A stretch of DNA of 64,000 nucleotides. Origin: Planctomycetota bacterium (GTDB lineage: Bacteria > Planctomycetota > UBA1135 > GCA-002686595). The position numbers and the translations under genes are program-made. Below, in pieces: positions 49,889 through 59,096 of this stretch. How positions within the stretch are numbered: the first letter of the stretch is position 1; the number at the start of each line of letters is the position of its first letter. Location: assembly GCA_012959785.1 (NCBI GenBank), contig DUCM01000015.1, forward strand, positions 43,536 to 107,535, read 5' to 3'. The notes beneath the pieces were generated by a model. That model ran no database searches. It saw nothing but the letters and a program-made list of their open reading frames with translations, and was not told the DNA's origin.

Positions 49889-50568
49889 GAGCCGCCCTCG
49901 GCCATGGCCCGAATGACCGCCCGCGCAATGCGCAAGCTGTCCCAGAGAGGCCGGTAGTGGCTGGTGCTGATGCCGTCCGTGAAGCCTAACTCGATGGGCG
50001 TGGTGACTATTTTGAAACCGTGGCGAGCGGCTCGCACGAACACGGCGCTCTCCGCCTCAAAGCCGGTCTCGCGCAGGCCCACGCCCTCGATCAAGCCCCG
50101 ACTGTAGTAGCGAAAGCCAGTCTGCACATCGCTTACCGAGTACGCCGCAGCGAAGGAAATCAGGCCACTCGAGATGCGATTCGAAGTCCTGCGCAAGCGG
50201 CTCATCTCAAGGAAGAGGTGGTCGCGTACGCCCAACACGAGATCAGCGCCGGACTCGGCTGCGCTGACGAGCTTTGGAATCTCACTGCTCAAGTGCTGTC
50301 CATCGGCGTCGAGGGTCACAACGCCATCCACAGAAGCCTTCAGCCACTCTTCAAAACCAGTCTGCATGGCGGCGCCCTTGCCACGGTTGACCTCGTGCCG
50401 CACAACGAGGGCGCCCGCTTCAGCGGCGACCTCGGAAGTGCCATCGCTGGAGCCGTCGTCCACCACCAAGACGCGCTCGGCTGGGCAGGCGGCCAGAGTC
50501 TGACGCACCACGGCAGCGATGCTGGGAGCCGCCTGGTAGGCGGGAATCACCACGGCAAAATCCATCAC
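49885..50568 (-). CDS. GT2 glycosyltransferase, dolichyl-phosphate-mannose-synthase-like
   Basis: A 227-residue single-domain GT2 enzyme without membrane helices. VVIPAYQAAPSIAAV, LVVDDGSSDGTSE and VTLDADGQHL (DxD-type motif) are the nucleotide-sugar binding elements; GFEAESAVFVRAARHGF lies near the catalytic base region. It likely glycosylates or otherwise links the polyene lipid anchor. It sits between the acyltransferase and the chain-length-factor-like gene, overlapping both by 4 bp. Confidence 0.86.
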   Translation of the reverse strand: MMDFAVVIPAYQAAPSIAAVVRQTLAACPAERVLVVDDGSSDGTSEVAAEAGALVVRHEVNRGKGAAMQTGFEEWLKASVDGVVTLDADGQHLSSEIPKLVSAAESGADLVLGVRDHLFLEMSRLRRTSNRISSGLISFAAAYSVSDVQTGFRYYSRGLIEGVGLRETGFEAESAVFVRAARHGFKIVTTPIELGFTDGISTSHYRPLWDSLRIARAVIRAMAEGGS

Positions 50569-51794
50569 GCTGTGCTCCTATCCAGGACCACCCAACAAGC
50601 GGCACCGCCGGCGGCGAGGCTGGTCACTAAGATTCTTTCCGGCCTCGCGAGGGGTTCGCCAGCGTGGGGCGTTAGGTCTAACTCGGGATCAGCGCGGCGA
50701 AACCCCGGAGTCGCGGCCCAGTCGATGCCATCCAAAGCCAAGAACGCGCTAGCCAGAAAACCCCCGCCGTACTCTCCGGTGACGGCCTTGGGAGCGAGCA
50801 CCACCGGCAGGTCGTTGCCGAAGGCTTCGCGCAAGACCAAAGCCTCAAGGCGATCTCCGCGACGGCTGCCGGAGGCGCCGCTGACGACAAGATCGATGCT
50901 AGCGAGATCGACCCCCTGGGCCTTGAGCCGGCCAGTCAGACGCCTCGCTAGTTGGACATGCCCGGCGCCCCAATCCGAAACGCTGGCACTAGGGTCATTG
51001 GCCCGTGCGCTGGCCGCCACCGTGGCCAGTGTCGCCGCGCCACGCTGCTCAGCCTCTGCGGCGGACTCGAGGATAAGCACGGTTGCGCCGTCGGCGATGA
51101 CAAAACCGTTGCGGTCGGCGTCGAATACGCGCGCCACTTCGAGGTCCTCTGTGGAACTCGAGCGGGCCAAGGCACCAAAGCGATCGAGGATCGCGTGCAG
51201 GATCGGGCTGACTTCATCGACGCAACCGGCCAGAACGCGCCGAGCACGGCCAACCCGAATCCAATCGGCGCCACGAGCCAGGGTCAACAAACCGCTCGCT
51301 TCACGCTGGGAAATGGTCAGGTTGGGCCCGGTCGCGCCCACAGCGAGGGCAATCTGACCGGCGTGCGCATTGGCCACGGTTTCCATGAACAGCAAGGGGG
51401 AAATACCTAAAGGGCCGGGATCCTGAATCTGATGTAGGAGATCCGTGGCGTAATTGGTGGATCCGTAACTTGTGCCGAGGCAGACCGCGGTGCTCCCATC
51501 CGGCTCGGCAGTAGCCGAGAGCCCCGCTGCATCCAAGGCCATGCGCGCGGCGCAAACGGCGCTGCGGCTGGCGGGGCTCATGCGCCGGGCAGTGCGCCTG
51601 GAAAGCCAGGGCTCAAACGAATCGCAGGCCATGAGTCCCGCCAAGCGAGCCCCGCTGGGCCGATGGTAGCCTCGGGAGCGGTCTACAACGGCGAGTGGTT
51701 GCTGGCCCCGGCGCAGGGCTTCGGCTAAGGGTTTGAGGCCCATGCCGTTCGGCCCTACGCAGCCGATTCCCGTCACCACGGCGGAGGTTTTCAA
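50565..51794 (-). CDS. Chain-length-factor-like ketosynthase homologue without active-site residues
   Basis: A 409-residue KAS I/II-fold protein. I use TTG 51794, which overlaps the stop of the preceding ketosynthase gene (TTGA); the open frame extends to 52016 but lacks KS sequence there. At the position of the nucleophilic Cys (GPNLTISQREASG) there is Glu165; the first His motif reads SGASGSRRGD and the second TGEYGGGF, so all catalytic residues are gone. This is the state of chain length factors such as the ApeC-type partner in aryl polyene synthases. It presumably forms a heterodimer with the active KS encoded upstream and sets chain length. Confidence 0.87.
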   Translation of the reverse strand: MKTSAVVTGIGCVGPNGMGLKPLAEALRRGQQPLAVVDRSRGYHRPSGARLAGLMACDSFEPWLSRRTARRMSPASRSAVCAARMALDAAGLSATAEPDGSTAVCLGTSYGSTNYATDLLHQIQDPGPLGISPLLFMETVANAHAGQIALAVGATGPNLTISQREASGLLTLARGADWIRVGRARRVLAGCVDEVSPILHAILDRFGALARSSSTEDLEVARVFDADRNGFVIADGATVLILESAAEAEQRGAATLATVAASARANDPSASVSDWGAGHVQLARRLTGRLKAQGVDLASIDLVVSGASGSRRGDRLEALVLREAFGNDLPVVLAPKAVTGEYGGGFLASAFLALDGIDWAATPGFRRADPELDLTPHAGEPLARPERILVTSLAAGGAACWVVLDRSTA

Positions 51795-53020
51795 GAGCTG
51801 GCCCCAGGCGCTGCGCCACGAAGAACGAGGGCGGCGTTGGCGCCACCGAAGGCCAGGTTGAGAGAGAGCGCCGTCCGCGCCTCTGGCAAGTCGCGCGGCT
51901 GATCGAGCACCAAGTCCACGGGGCAGTCCGGGCCCACCTGGCCCCCGCCGGGAGTGGGGTGAACTTCGCCAGCGCGCAAACAGAGCAGAGTCACCACGGC
52001 TTCCAAGCCACCGCAAGCTCCGAGCAAGTGCCCCACCGAGCCCTTACTGGAAGTCAAGGGGAGATCCCCCGCGCCCTCACCAAAGACACGGCACAGGGCG
52101 TTCCACTCGGCGCAATCGTTGTGGAGCGTGCCGGTGCCATGGGCGTTAATAAAATCGATCTCGCCAGCTTTGACTCCCGCGTCCTGGAGTGCGCGCTCGA
52201 TGGCCAGCTGAGCCCCCAGGCCTTCGGGCTGGGGCGCGGTCATGTGGTGCGCGTCACAAGAGCTTCCGGCGCCGGCGAGCTCGCCCAGAACAGTCGCGCC
52301 GCGGGCGCTGGCGTGGGTTTCGGTCTCAAGCACAACCACGCCCGAACCCTCGCCCAGATTCAATCCATCGCGGTCCGCGCGAAAGGGCCGCGTGGGTTGG
52401 GCACTTACGGCGCGCAAGGAATTGAAACCACCGTGGGTCATTTCGCACAAGCCGTCGGATCCGCCGGCGATGGCCAAGGAAACCTCACCGCTGCGCAGGC
52501 TCTCAAGAGCGCTCTCAAAGGCCATGGTCGCCGCGGCGCAGGCGGTGGCGCAGGTTTCGAGGGGTCCGTGCAAGCCAAACATCCGCGCCACGGCATTGGC
52601 GGGCGAGCAGACCGGCTGCGCAGCCCACATGCGGGCCCGCGCGCGGGTCCTGGATTTCTGTTGCCCCTTGAGGTTGTCGAAAAAGACGCGTTCACCCTCG
52701 AACATGCCGCCCGTACTCGAACCGAAGAACACCCCGGCATCCGCGCGCGACTCGGCTCCCGCGAGTCCTGCATCGGCAAACGCTTGTCGAGCGGCTTCGA
52801 TTGCGAAGAGGTCGGCGCGACTCAATCGCCGAGCGGCAGCCCCAAGAGGTACTTCCCCCGTCTCCGAGATGCCCGCGAGCTGGGTGCGGTGGCGAGTGGC
52901 ATCGAACAGGTTGACTTCGCCGATGGCAGTACGCCCGCTGCGCAAGCCTTTCCAGAGCCGCTCGACGCCGAGGCCGTGGGGACTCACGGCGCCAAGCCCC
53001 GTTACGACGATGCGCTCCAC
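51791..53020 (-). CDS. Beta-ketoacyl-ACP synthase, catalytically complete
   Basis: A 409-residue KAS II-type condensing enzyme. Catalytic residues are intact: Cys161 in CATACAAATMAF, His294 in NAHGTGT, Lys326 and His331 in SSKGSVGHLLGA. GEGSGVVVLE and LNLAFGGANAALVL are normal. It elongates the ACP-bound polyene chain together with the CLF-like partner. The ACP gene upstream ends at 53021, so this gene's ATG abuts its stop codon. Confidence 0.93.
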   Translation of the reverse strand: MERIVVTGLGAVSPHGLGVERLWKGLRSGRTAIGEVNLFDATRHRTQLAGISETGEVPLGAAARRLSRADLFAIEAARQAFADAGLAGAESRADAGVFFGSSTGGMFEGERVFFDNLKGQQKSRTRARARMWAAQPVCSPANAVARMFGLHGPLETCATACAAATMAFESALESLRSGEVSLAIAGGSDGLCEMTHGGFNSLRAVSAQPTRPFRADRDGLNLGEGSGVVVLETETHASARGATVLGELAGAGSSCDAHHMTAPQPEGLGAQLAIERALQDAGVKAGEIDFINAHGTGTLHNDCAEWNALCRVFGEGAGDLPLTSSKGSVGHLLGACGGLEAVVTLLCLRAGEVHPTPGGGQVGPDCPVDLVLDQPRDLPEARTALSLNLAFGGANAALVLRGAAPGASS

Positions 53021-53299
53021 TCAGGCACCGTTCTCTTTCTTGAGGAGCTCCGCTTGCACGAACAAGGCCAAGGTGTTCACCGAGCGCATGGTATCGGGGT
53101 CGATACCGTTGCCCACAATCGTCAGGCCAAACTCCTGCTCAAGCCCCACGGCAATCTCGAGAAAATCCATCGAGTCCAGGCCCAGGGAATCGACCAGCAC
53201 ATCGTCATCAACCATGTCTGCCGGATCCAGGCCATCGATGAAGAGCCGCTCGACGATCAAGCGCTTGATGATGGGGTGCAACTTCTTTGTTTCGGTCAT
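53021..53299 (-). CDS. Acyl carrier protein of the polyene-type cluster
   Basis: A 92-residue ACP. ATG 53299 overlaps the stop of the upstream flavoprotein gene (ATGA); the frame is open to 53431 but lies within that gene. The phosphopantetheine Ser is in LGLDSMDFLE, and the segments KRLIVERLFIDGLDPADM and EFGLTIVGNG fit ACPs of aryl polyene loci. No second ACP is in this cluster, although aryl polyene clusters of Proteobacteria usually have two. Confidence 0.88.
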   Translation of the reverse strand: MTETKKLHPIIKRLIVERLFIDGLDPADMVDDDVLVDSLGLDSMDFLEIAVGLEQEFGLTIVGNGIDPDTMRSVNTLALFVQAELLKKENGA

Positions 53300-54609
53300 G
53301 CGGATCGAGTGCCCCGGCGCTCCATGCAGAACACCGTGAGAAATATCATGGCGACTCGCCAACGCGCGCGCCAGCCCGGGCGCTCCTGGCCCGCCAGCAA
53401 GGAAGCCAAGGAGCGGGCTCCGGCAGGCCATGCTTCTGGCTGGAACATGAGCTTGCGAAAAGCTGGTCGGTAAAAACCAAGCACCAGATGCCTGTAGAAG
53501 CGATAACGCCGCCGTTGCAGGCGTTCAAAGCGCTTGAGCGCCCGGCGCCGACGGCTGGCTCCCGCGTCCAGGCCGGCCAACAAGGCATCGGCTGCGTCGG
53601 CGCCAGCCGCGAGGGCAATCTGGACGCCCGAGGAAAAGACCGGGTCGAGGAAAGACGCGGCGTCGCCCAGCAACAGCCAGTTGGAACCTGTGTAGGCCCT
53701 TGTGCTGTAGGAAAAGTCCGCTTCCCAATAGGCGCGGCCCTCGCGTCTGAGACTGGACCGGCAATCATCGAGCAACGCGAGCCCGGCGATCCAGCGGTCC
53801 AGGCAGACCTCGGCGCTCTCGGTCTTCGACTTGGATTGCTCCTTGTTATCGAAGACAAATCCGATACTCATGCGGCCATCGGGCAGGGGAATCAGCCAGC
53901 CCCAGCCGCCACTCTCGCGGCAGAAGACCTGGATATCCCCGCGGTTGCGGCCCCGTAGGTGAGGCACGCCGCGAAAGTGCGCAAAGAGTGCCGTCTTGCG
54001 CAACTCTGGATCGGCAACGCGCAGGTTTTTCTGGCGCGCGAGGATTCCGCTGCGGCCGCTGGCATCGAGGACAAAGTCGCCTTCAACCCACAGCTCAGCG
54101 CCCGTTTCCAGGCGCACGCGCACCCGTGGCAAGAATGCCTCACAATCGACTGTGAGCACGCTTGCTTCCTGCCAGACCTCGGCGCCCTGCTCCTGGGCAT
54201 TGTCTAGAAGCAGCGTGTCGAAGTCCTCGCGCAGGACATGCATGGCGCGCGGATCGCTCACATCGAACGCTTCGGCAAAGTCAATCCGCGCAGAATCGCG
54301 ACCGCACTCGGAAAGGAATGTGGCGCCGAACTTCTCCACCACCCCCAAACCGCCCATGCGCGCATCAAGCCCCGTACGCCGCAAGAGGGGATTGGCCAGG
54401 GGAAGAAGCGATTCGCCCACATGAAAACGCGGAAAACGGTCGCGCTCGATGACCAGGACCCGGCGCCCGGCTCTGGCCAGGATCGCGGCGCACGAAGCCC
54501 CGGCCGGGCCGCCGCCCAGAATGATGGCCTCGAAATGCGCTTCGGCCTGGACATGTCCAGACGAGGTTTCAGCCTCGCAAGAGACTGTTTTGGTGAGGGC
54601 AGAGTCCAT
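53296..54609 (-). CDS. FAD-dependent halogenase/reductase-like oxidoreductase (second copy)
   Basis: A 437-residue flavoprotein. It has AIILGGGPAGASCAAILARAG (GxGxxG), FHVGESLLP as in halogenases of phenol/pyrrole type and in geranylgeranyl reductase-like enzymes, WGWLIPLPDG (WxWxIP) at about residue 234, and LLLGDAASFLDPVFSSGVQ. It could halogenate or reduce polyene intermediates. Similarity to the first copy is domain-level only. ATG 54609 is used; the open frame continues to 55212 without a relevant domain. It is divergent from the AMP ligase gene at 54680 with 70 bp between, which must hold both promoters. Confidence 0.82.
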   Translation of the reverse strand: MDSALTKTVSCEAETSSGHVQAEAHFEAIILGGGPAGASCAAILARAGRRVLVIERDRFPRFHVGESLLPLANPLLRRTGLDARMGGLGVVEKFGATFLSECGRDSARIDFAEAFDVSDPRAMHVLREDFDTLLLDNAQEQGAEVWQEASVLTVDCEAFLPRVRVRLETGAELWVEGDFVLDASGRSGILARQKNLRVADPELRKTALFAHFRGVPHLRGRNRGDIQVFCRESGGWGWLIPLPDGRMSIGFVFDNKEQSKSKTESAEVCLDRWIAGLALLDDCRSSLRREGRAYWEADFSYSTRAYTGSNWLLLGDAASFLDPVFSSGVQIALAAGADAADALLAGLDAGASRRRRALKRFERLQRRRYRFYRHLVLGFYRPAFRKLMFQPEAWPAGARSLASLLAGQERPGWRARWRVAMIFLTVFCMERRGTRSA

Positions 54610-54679
54610 CGGCGCGCGAGTATATCTTCTGCCGGCGCGAAGCGTTCCTCTGCGCGTCCAGGCGTGTATCCTGCCCCCA

Positions 54680-56065
54680 ATGGACCCCCTGTTAGCGCGC
54701 TTTCTGGAACTGGCCGCAGAAGCCCCCGGCGCCCCCGCGCTGATGGGACCGGGAGGCTCAGCAAGCCGCGGCGAGGTGGCCGCCAAGGTTCGCAGCCTGG
54801 GCCTCAGTTGGCAGCAAACCTTCGCAGCACGCGGCATCGATGCGGGCGCTGTGATCGCCCTGTATGTTCCAACGGAGCCCGATTTTCTCGTGGCCTTTCT
54901 CGCCTGCCGCATGGCGGGCGCCTGCGTTTTGGCCCTAGACGCCAGCTTGACCGAAGAAGAGCAACGGCAGGTCAGCGCCACCCTTGGCGCTCGCTGTCGC
55001 TGGCGCGCGGACGGCGCCTCGACAGACTCGACGCTCGCTGCGGACTCCATCGACTGGCTGGACGGTTCGCGCCAACTGCCCAAAGCGGCCTGTCTCCTCT
55101 TGACCTCCGGTTCGAGTGGCGAACCCGTGGGCGTCGCCGTGTCGGGCGCAGCATTGGTGGCCGATGGGCGGGCCCTGATCCACTCCATGGGCCTGCGTGC
55201 AGAAGACCGCATCCTGGCCTCGATTCCGCTCTCTCATGCCTACGGCCTGTCGGTCATCGCCACCCCCGCCTGGCTCCTGGGTTGCGCTGTGGTGACGCCC
55301 GCAAGGGGCCGCGACCTCGAAGCTGCCGAGGAATACCGCGCCACAGTCTGGCCTTCAGTGCCGAGTTGGTATGAAGCCCATCTCGCCGCCGCGCACGGAG
55401 GCCGGCTGCCCACCAGCTTGCGTCTGATGATCTCCGCCGGCGCGCCCTTGCGGCCGCGCACGGCGCGCGCCTGGAACGAACGCTACGGCAGTGGCATCCA
55501 TGTGCTCTACGGCAGCAGCGAATGCGGCGGAATCTCCTACGACCGGCAAGGTGACGCTGCGGCCCGGGGGTCAGTGGGCAGTGCGGTCGAGGGCGTGCGT
55601 ATCGAACTCGATGGCCAGGGCTCGGTCACGGTGTATTCAGAAGCGGTGGCAGAAGGCTATGTCCCCGGCACCGCCCTACGGGACACCCGCATCACACAGG
55701 GGTGTTTTCAGACCGATGACATGGCCCACTTCGAGGGCGACGAACTATTCCTCGACGGGCGCAAGAGCGACTGGATCAACATAAAGGGCAAGAAGGTCAA
55801 TCCCCACGAAGTGGAGGGCGTGCTTGCTCAACACCCGAAGATTCTTGATGTAGCCGTCCTCGCCCGAGCCCTGCCCGACGACCGCGGCGAGGCCATTCGG
55901 GCGGTCATCGCCTGCGCCGACGGCAGTTTGCGTTTTCGCGATGTGGTCGAGTGGTGCCGTCCTAGATTAGCGCGGCACAAGTACCCTCGCAGCGTGGTTC
56001 TTGTGCGCAACCTGCCGCGCAACGAGCGCGGCAAGTTGGACAAGTGCGCCCTGCGCGACCTGTGA
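54680..56065 (+). CDS. AMP-dependent acyl/aryl ligase of the polyene-type cluster
   Basis: A 461-residue ANL-superfamily enzyme. LLLTSGSSGEPVGVAVSG is the P-loop, YGSSECGGISYD the A5 motif, GCFQTDDMAHF the A7 region, RKSDWINIKGKKVNPHEVE A8, and RNERGKLDK carries the catalytic Lys. The pattern is like 4-coumarate or benzoate-type ligases, as in aryl polyene loci where the aryl acid starter is activated and loaded on ACP. The ATG I chose (54680) follows a leaderless divergent promoter region; the frame is open upstream. It begins a four-gene transport and loading unit. Confidence 0.85.
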   Translation: MDPLLARFLELAAEAPGAPALMGPGGSASRGEVAAKVRSLGLSWQQTFAARGIDAGAVIALYVPTEPDFLVAFLACRMAGACVLALDASLTEEEQRQVSATLGARCRWRADGASTDSTLAADSIDWLDGSRQLPKAACLLLTSGSSGEPVGVAVSGAALVADGRALIHSMGLRAEDRILASIPLSHAYGLSVIATPAWLLGCAVVTPARGRDLEAAEEYRATVWPSVPSWYEAHLAAAHGGRLPTSLRLMISAGAPLRPRTARAWNERYGSGIHVLYGSSECGGISYDRQGDAAARGSVGSAVEGVRIELDGQGSVTVYSEAVAEGYVPGTALRDTRITQGCFQTDDMAHFEGDELFLDGRKSDWINIKGKKVNPHEVEGVLAQHPKILDVAVLARALPDDRGEAIRAVIACADGSLRFRDVVEWCRPRLARHKYPRSVVLVRNLPRNERGKLDKCALRDL

Positions 56066-56721
56066 TGCGTGGCTTGATCTTGGCCTTGGTGCTACTCGCA
56101 GGCTGTCACAGTCTCGGCCCGCCGCCGCCCGCATTGCGCGGGCAACTCGCAGCAGAGCACAAGGGCGGTCTGCGTCGCACGGGGCGAGTCGCAATCAGCT
56201 CGTCCTGGCTGAGCGGTGAGTTTCGCACGGTGAGCGTCACCCGTCTTGGGCCCGACCCTGCGGTGCGCTTGCAACTCTTCCCCGACTTTGGCGGCAAGTT
56301 GCTCGACCTCGTCGCTCGGCCCGAGGGAGTCTGCGCCATCTGGTCCCACAACGGAGAGACCACCCACAAACGCGAGGGACTGATCGGTTTTCTTTCCGTG
56401 AGTCTCCTGGAGAACGCCCGCGCCTTGACCTTTGACCGACTGTGTGCCGGCCGCCGAACAAAGAGCGGTTTCCGGGTGGAGGTCACACCGGCAAGCTCGA
56501 AGATCGACCTGCATCTGGAAGCCGAACTGAACGCAGAGGGCACCCTTGTCGCGCGCCACTACAGTCTGGGTTCCGTCGAGTGGAAGGAGAGCTTTGAGCC
56601 CCAGCACAGCTTCTCTGCAACCGCTTTCGAATGGACCTTTCACGAGGAGACAGCCGAGGCCATGGGCGCGCCAGCCGACGACCTCTTCGAGCTCCCGGCC
56701 TGCCACGAGGAGGCCCCCTGA
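56065..56721 (+). CDS. Lipoprotein of the polyene export unit (DUF3261-like position)
   Basis: A 218-residue lipoprotein. The leader RGLILALVLLAGCHS contains a lipobox LAGC. The mature part is beta-rich with VTRLGPDPAVRLQLFPDFGGKLLDLVARPEG. I cannot firmly assign it to DUF3261, but position and size match the lipoprotein that sits before the MMPL exporter in aryl polyene clusters. Its ATG overlaps the ligase stop by one base (TGATG), and its own stop overlaps the next ATG in the same way. Confidence 0.7.
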   Translation: MRGLILALVLLAGCHSLGPPPPALRGQLAAEHKGGLRRTGRVAISSSWLSGEFRTVSVTRLGPDPAVRLQLFPDFGGKLLDLVARPEGVCAIWSHNGETTHKREGLIGFLSVSLLENARALTFDRLCAGRRTKSGFRVEVTPASSKIDLHLEAELNAEGTLVARHYSLGSVEWKESFEPQHSFSATAFEWTFHEETAEAMGAPADDLFELPACHEEAP

Positions 56722-59096
56722 TGCGCCAAGGGGATTTTTTGGGCGACCTGCTGGCGAGTTGGGCGAGGGTCCAAGTCCGCTTTCCGCGGGTTGCGTTGCT
56801 GGGCGTGCTGCTGGTGACCCTGGGCGCGGCGGCGGGACTGACGCAATTTGAAATCGACCCCGATGTCAGCTCCCTGTTGCCGGCTGATGCTCCGGCAGCC
56901 GAACTGTTCGAAGCCACGCAAGTCGGCGTTACGGCCGCTCGTACGCTTTTTCTCAGCCTTGAGGCCGAAGACCTCGAAGCGCTCATGCCGAGCCTCGTGG
57001 AGAGCCTCGAAGAGTCGCCGCTATTGATCGAAGTCGTCGCCACACGCAGCGCCCTCGCCGCAAAGAGCACTCGCCAAAGCGCCCGGGCGCCGCTCTGGTG
57101 GCTTTCCGTCGAAGCCCTCGCCCAACTCGAAGAGCGGCTCAGTTCCGAGGGCCGCCGCGCGGCCATCGCCGCAACCGGGGAACTTCTGGCCCTCGACCCA
57201 CTCCTCGGTAGTCAGGTCGCTCGCAACGATCCTTTGGGCGTGCGTTGGATCTTCGCCGCAGCGACCGCAAAGAGCCTGCCCTCGGCCTTCGATGCCAACT
57301 CGTCCTACCTCATGCTCAAGGGCGGGCGACGCGCGTTCGTGCGAGTCACGGGCCGCGAACACGCTTTCAATGTGGACTTTTCGGAGAGGCTCCTGGCTGA
57401 TCTCGGAGAACGCTGCGCCGCAGTCGAGTTGAGCGCCGTGGGCGGCTACGCCATCGCCGTGGAAGATTCGCGGCGCATTCGCGGCGACCTGATCTCGTCC
57501 CTGCGCTGGTCGATCCCCCTGCTCTTGCTCTTCTTTCTGATTTCCACGCGCAGCTGGCTTCTGCCCCACCTCTACCTCCTACCCACCGCTCTAGCCGTCT
57601 TTTGGACCCTGGGCTACGGCGCCTTGTTGTTCGGCCCCATGACACCCCTGGCCATCAGCGCCGCAGCCATCTTGTGTGGGCTCGGTGTGGACTTTTCAAT
57701 CCACTACCTCGGCCGCTTTCGAGAGCATCGCGCCCGATCCAGTCTTTCCGACGCCCTCGAAGCCACCCACCGCACCACGGCGCGCAGCCTGTGCGGGTGT
57801 TGGCTCACGAGTAGCGTGGCCTTCATGGCTCTTGCCCTGGGCTCTTTCGCGGGCCTCAAGAGTCTCGGTCTGCTTCTCGCCCTGGGGCTGACCTTGGCTA
57901 TGTTCTCCACCTGGACGACGCTCCCGCTGCTCTTACGCGCGGCTCCGCGGCTGCCAGCGCCGGGGCCACCCGGTCCCTTGCCGCGCTTCTTTGCCGAGCT
58001 CGCCCGCTCGAATCGAGCGGGCCTTGCGAGCGGCGCCTTGATCCTGCTGGCGCTTGCGGGCTGGAGCGTTTGCGCGTGGCGGGGGCTCTCCTTCGACGCC
58101 GACCCTGCACTTCTGCGGCCCACGGAATCGGAAGTTTCCCGATCCCTGAAGAGCCTCGAGGATGACCTTGGCTTTGCCCCCTCTGGCGTAACCCTTTTGC
58201 TGGACAGCCAACATTCTCCCGGCAAGCTCGTGGATGCAGCCCGCGAGTTGGAAGCCCAGGGAGTCGTTGCCCACAGCGACGCGGCGCGCCTCGTGCGCTA
58301 CTCGAGCGAGCGCCGCGAGCGTGTGGCAAGTTTTCGCGAGCGCACGGCGGGTTGGTTCGAGGGGGCTCTGGCCGATCTCGACGCAGCCGGTTTTCAGAGC
58401 GAATCCCTGCGCGGCGGCTTGGAGAATCTCGCCCGGAAGTTGGCAGCGGACCCCGAGCCAGAACGCGTAGAGGGAGTGCTCCTCGAGTGGCGCGACGCAG
58501 AGTACTGGCGCGCCAGTTTCCATTCGCCTCACAGTTTGCGCACGCGCGCGCAACGCGAAAACTACCGCAACCGCCTCCAGGCCGCTGTCGCAGCCCCCAC
58601 CAAGATCATGGATCCGGGGGCCTTGGGCGATGCCTTGGGTCCAGTCCTTGCCGCGGAGTTGAGCGTCTCGTTCAAAGCCGTGGCCCTCCTTGTGCTGCTC
58701 TTGATTCTCGCCAGCGTCGGTCGCTGGCGTGCGGGCTTGATCGCCATGGCACCGGTAGTCTTCGGCCTGGGCATTGTCCTGGGCGGTTTTTCCCTCTTCG
58801 GCTGGGTCATCCACCCCGGCAACCTGCTGGCCTTTCCATTGATCTTCGGCCTCGGTGTTGACGATGGCTTGCACATGGTCCACCGCTCCCTCAGCGCAGG
58901 TGCCGATGCGGCGCGCAGCACCGGAGTCGATGTCTGGCGCACCAGCGTGACCACAGCTGTGGGTTTTGGCTCCTTGATGACGGCCCAAAGCCCGGCCATC
59001 GCTTCGCTCGGGGCCGTGGTTCTCGTGGGAACCGTGGCCTGCTATGTGACTTCCGTGGTCTTGATTCCCTGGCTCATGCATTCCAACACTCCATGA
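56721..59096 (+). CDS. MMPL/RND-family exporter
   Basis: A 791-residue membrane transporter of the COG4258/MMPL type. A first membrane helix (VALLGVLLVTLGAAAGL) precedes a periplasmic domain (FEIDPDVSSLLP), then five to six helices (about residues 285-420, with GLGVDFSIHYLGR), a second periplasmic domain (FDADPALLRP), and a final helix bundle (about 645-785, with FGLGVDDGLHMVHR). The two GxGVDxxxH segments are the paired proton-relay type motifs of this family. It likely exports the polyene lipid toward the outer membrane. It overlaps the LolA-like gene by 4 bp. Confidence 0.9.
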   Translation: MRQGDFLGDLLASWARVQVRFPRVALLGVLLVTLGAAAGLTQFEIDPDVSSLLPADAPAAELFEATQVGVTAARTLFLSLEAEDLEALMPSLVESLEESPLLIEVVATRSALAAKSTRQSARAPLWWLSVEALAQLEERLSSEGRRAAIAATGELLALDPLLGSQVARNDPLGVRWIFAAATAKSLPSAFDANSSYLMLKGGRRAFVRVTGREHAFNVDFSERLLADLGERCAAVELSAVGGYAIAVEDSRRIRGDLISSLRWSIPLLLLFFLISTRSWLLPHLYLLPTALAVFWTLGYGALLFGPMTPLAISAAAILCGLGVDFSIHYLGRFREHRARSSLSDALEATHRTTARSLCGCWLTSSVAFMALALGSFAGLKSLGLLLALGLTLAMFSTWTTLPLLLRAAPRLPAPGPPGPLPRFFAELARSNRAGLASGALILLALAGWSVCAWRGLSFDADPALLRPTESEVSRSLKSLEDDLGFAPSGVTLLLDSQHSPGKLVDAARELEAQGVVAHSDAARLVRYSSERRERVASFRERTAGWFEGALADLDAAGFQSESLRGGLENLARKLAADPEPERVEGVLLEWRDAEYWRASFHSPHSLRTRAQRENYRNRLQAAVAAPTKIMDPGALGDALGPVLAAELSVSFKAVALLVLLLILASVGRWRAGLIAMAPVVFGLGIVLGGFSLFGWVIHPGNLLAFPLIFGLGVDDGLHMVHRSLSAGADAARSTGVDVWRTSVTTAVGFGSLMTAQSPAIASLGAVVLVGTVACYVTSVVLIPWLMHSNTP

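Noticed and set aside
54610..55212. 200-codon N-terminal extension of the second flavoprotein
   Set aside because: The extension is antisense to the AMP ligase gene and precedes a normal flavoprotein start (ATG 54609) with the FAD motif about 30 residues in.
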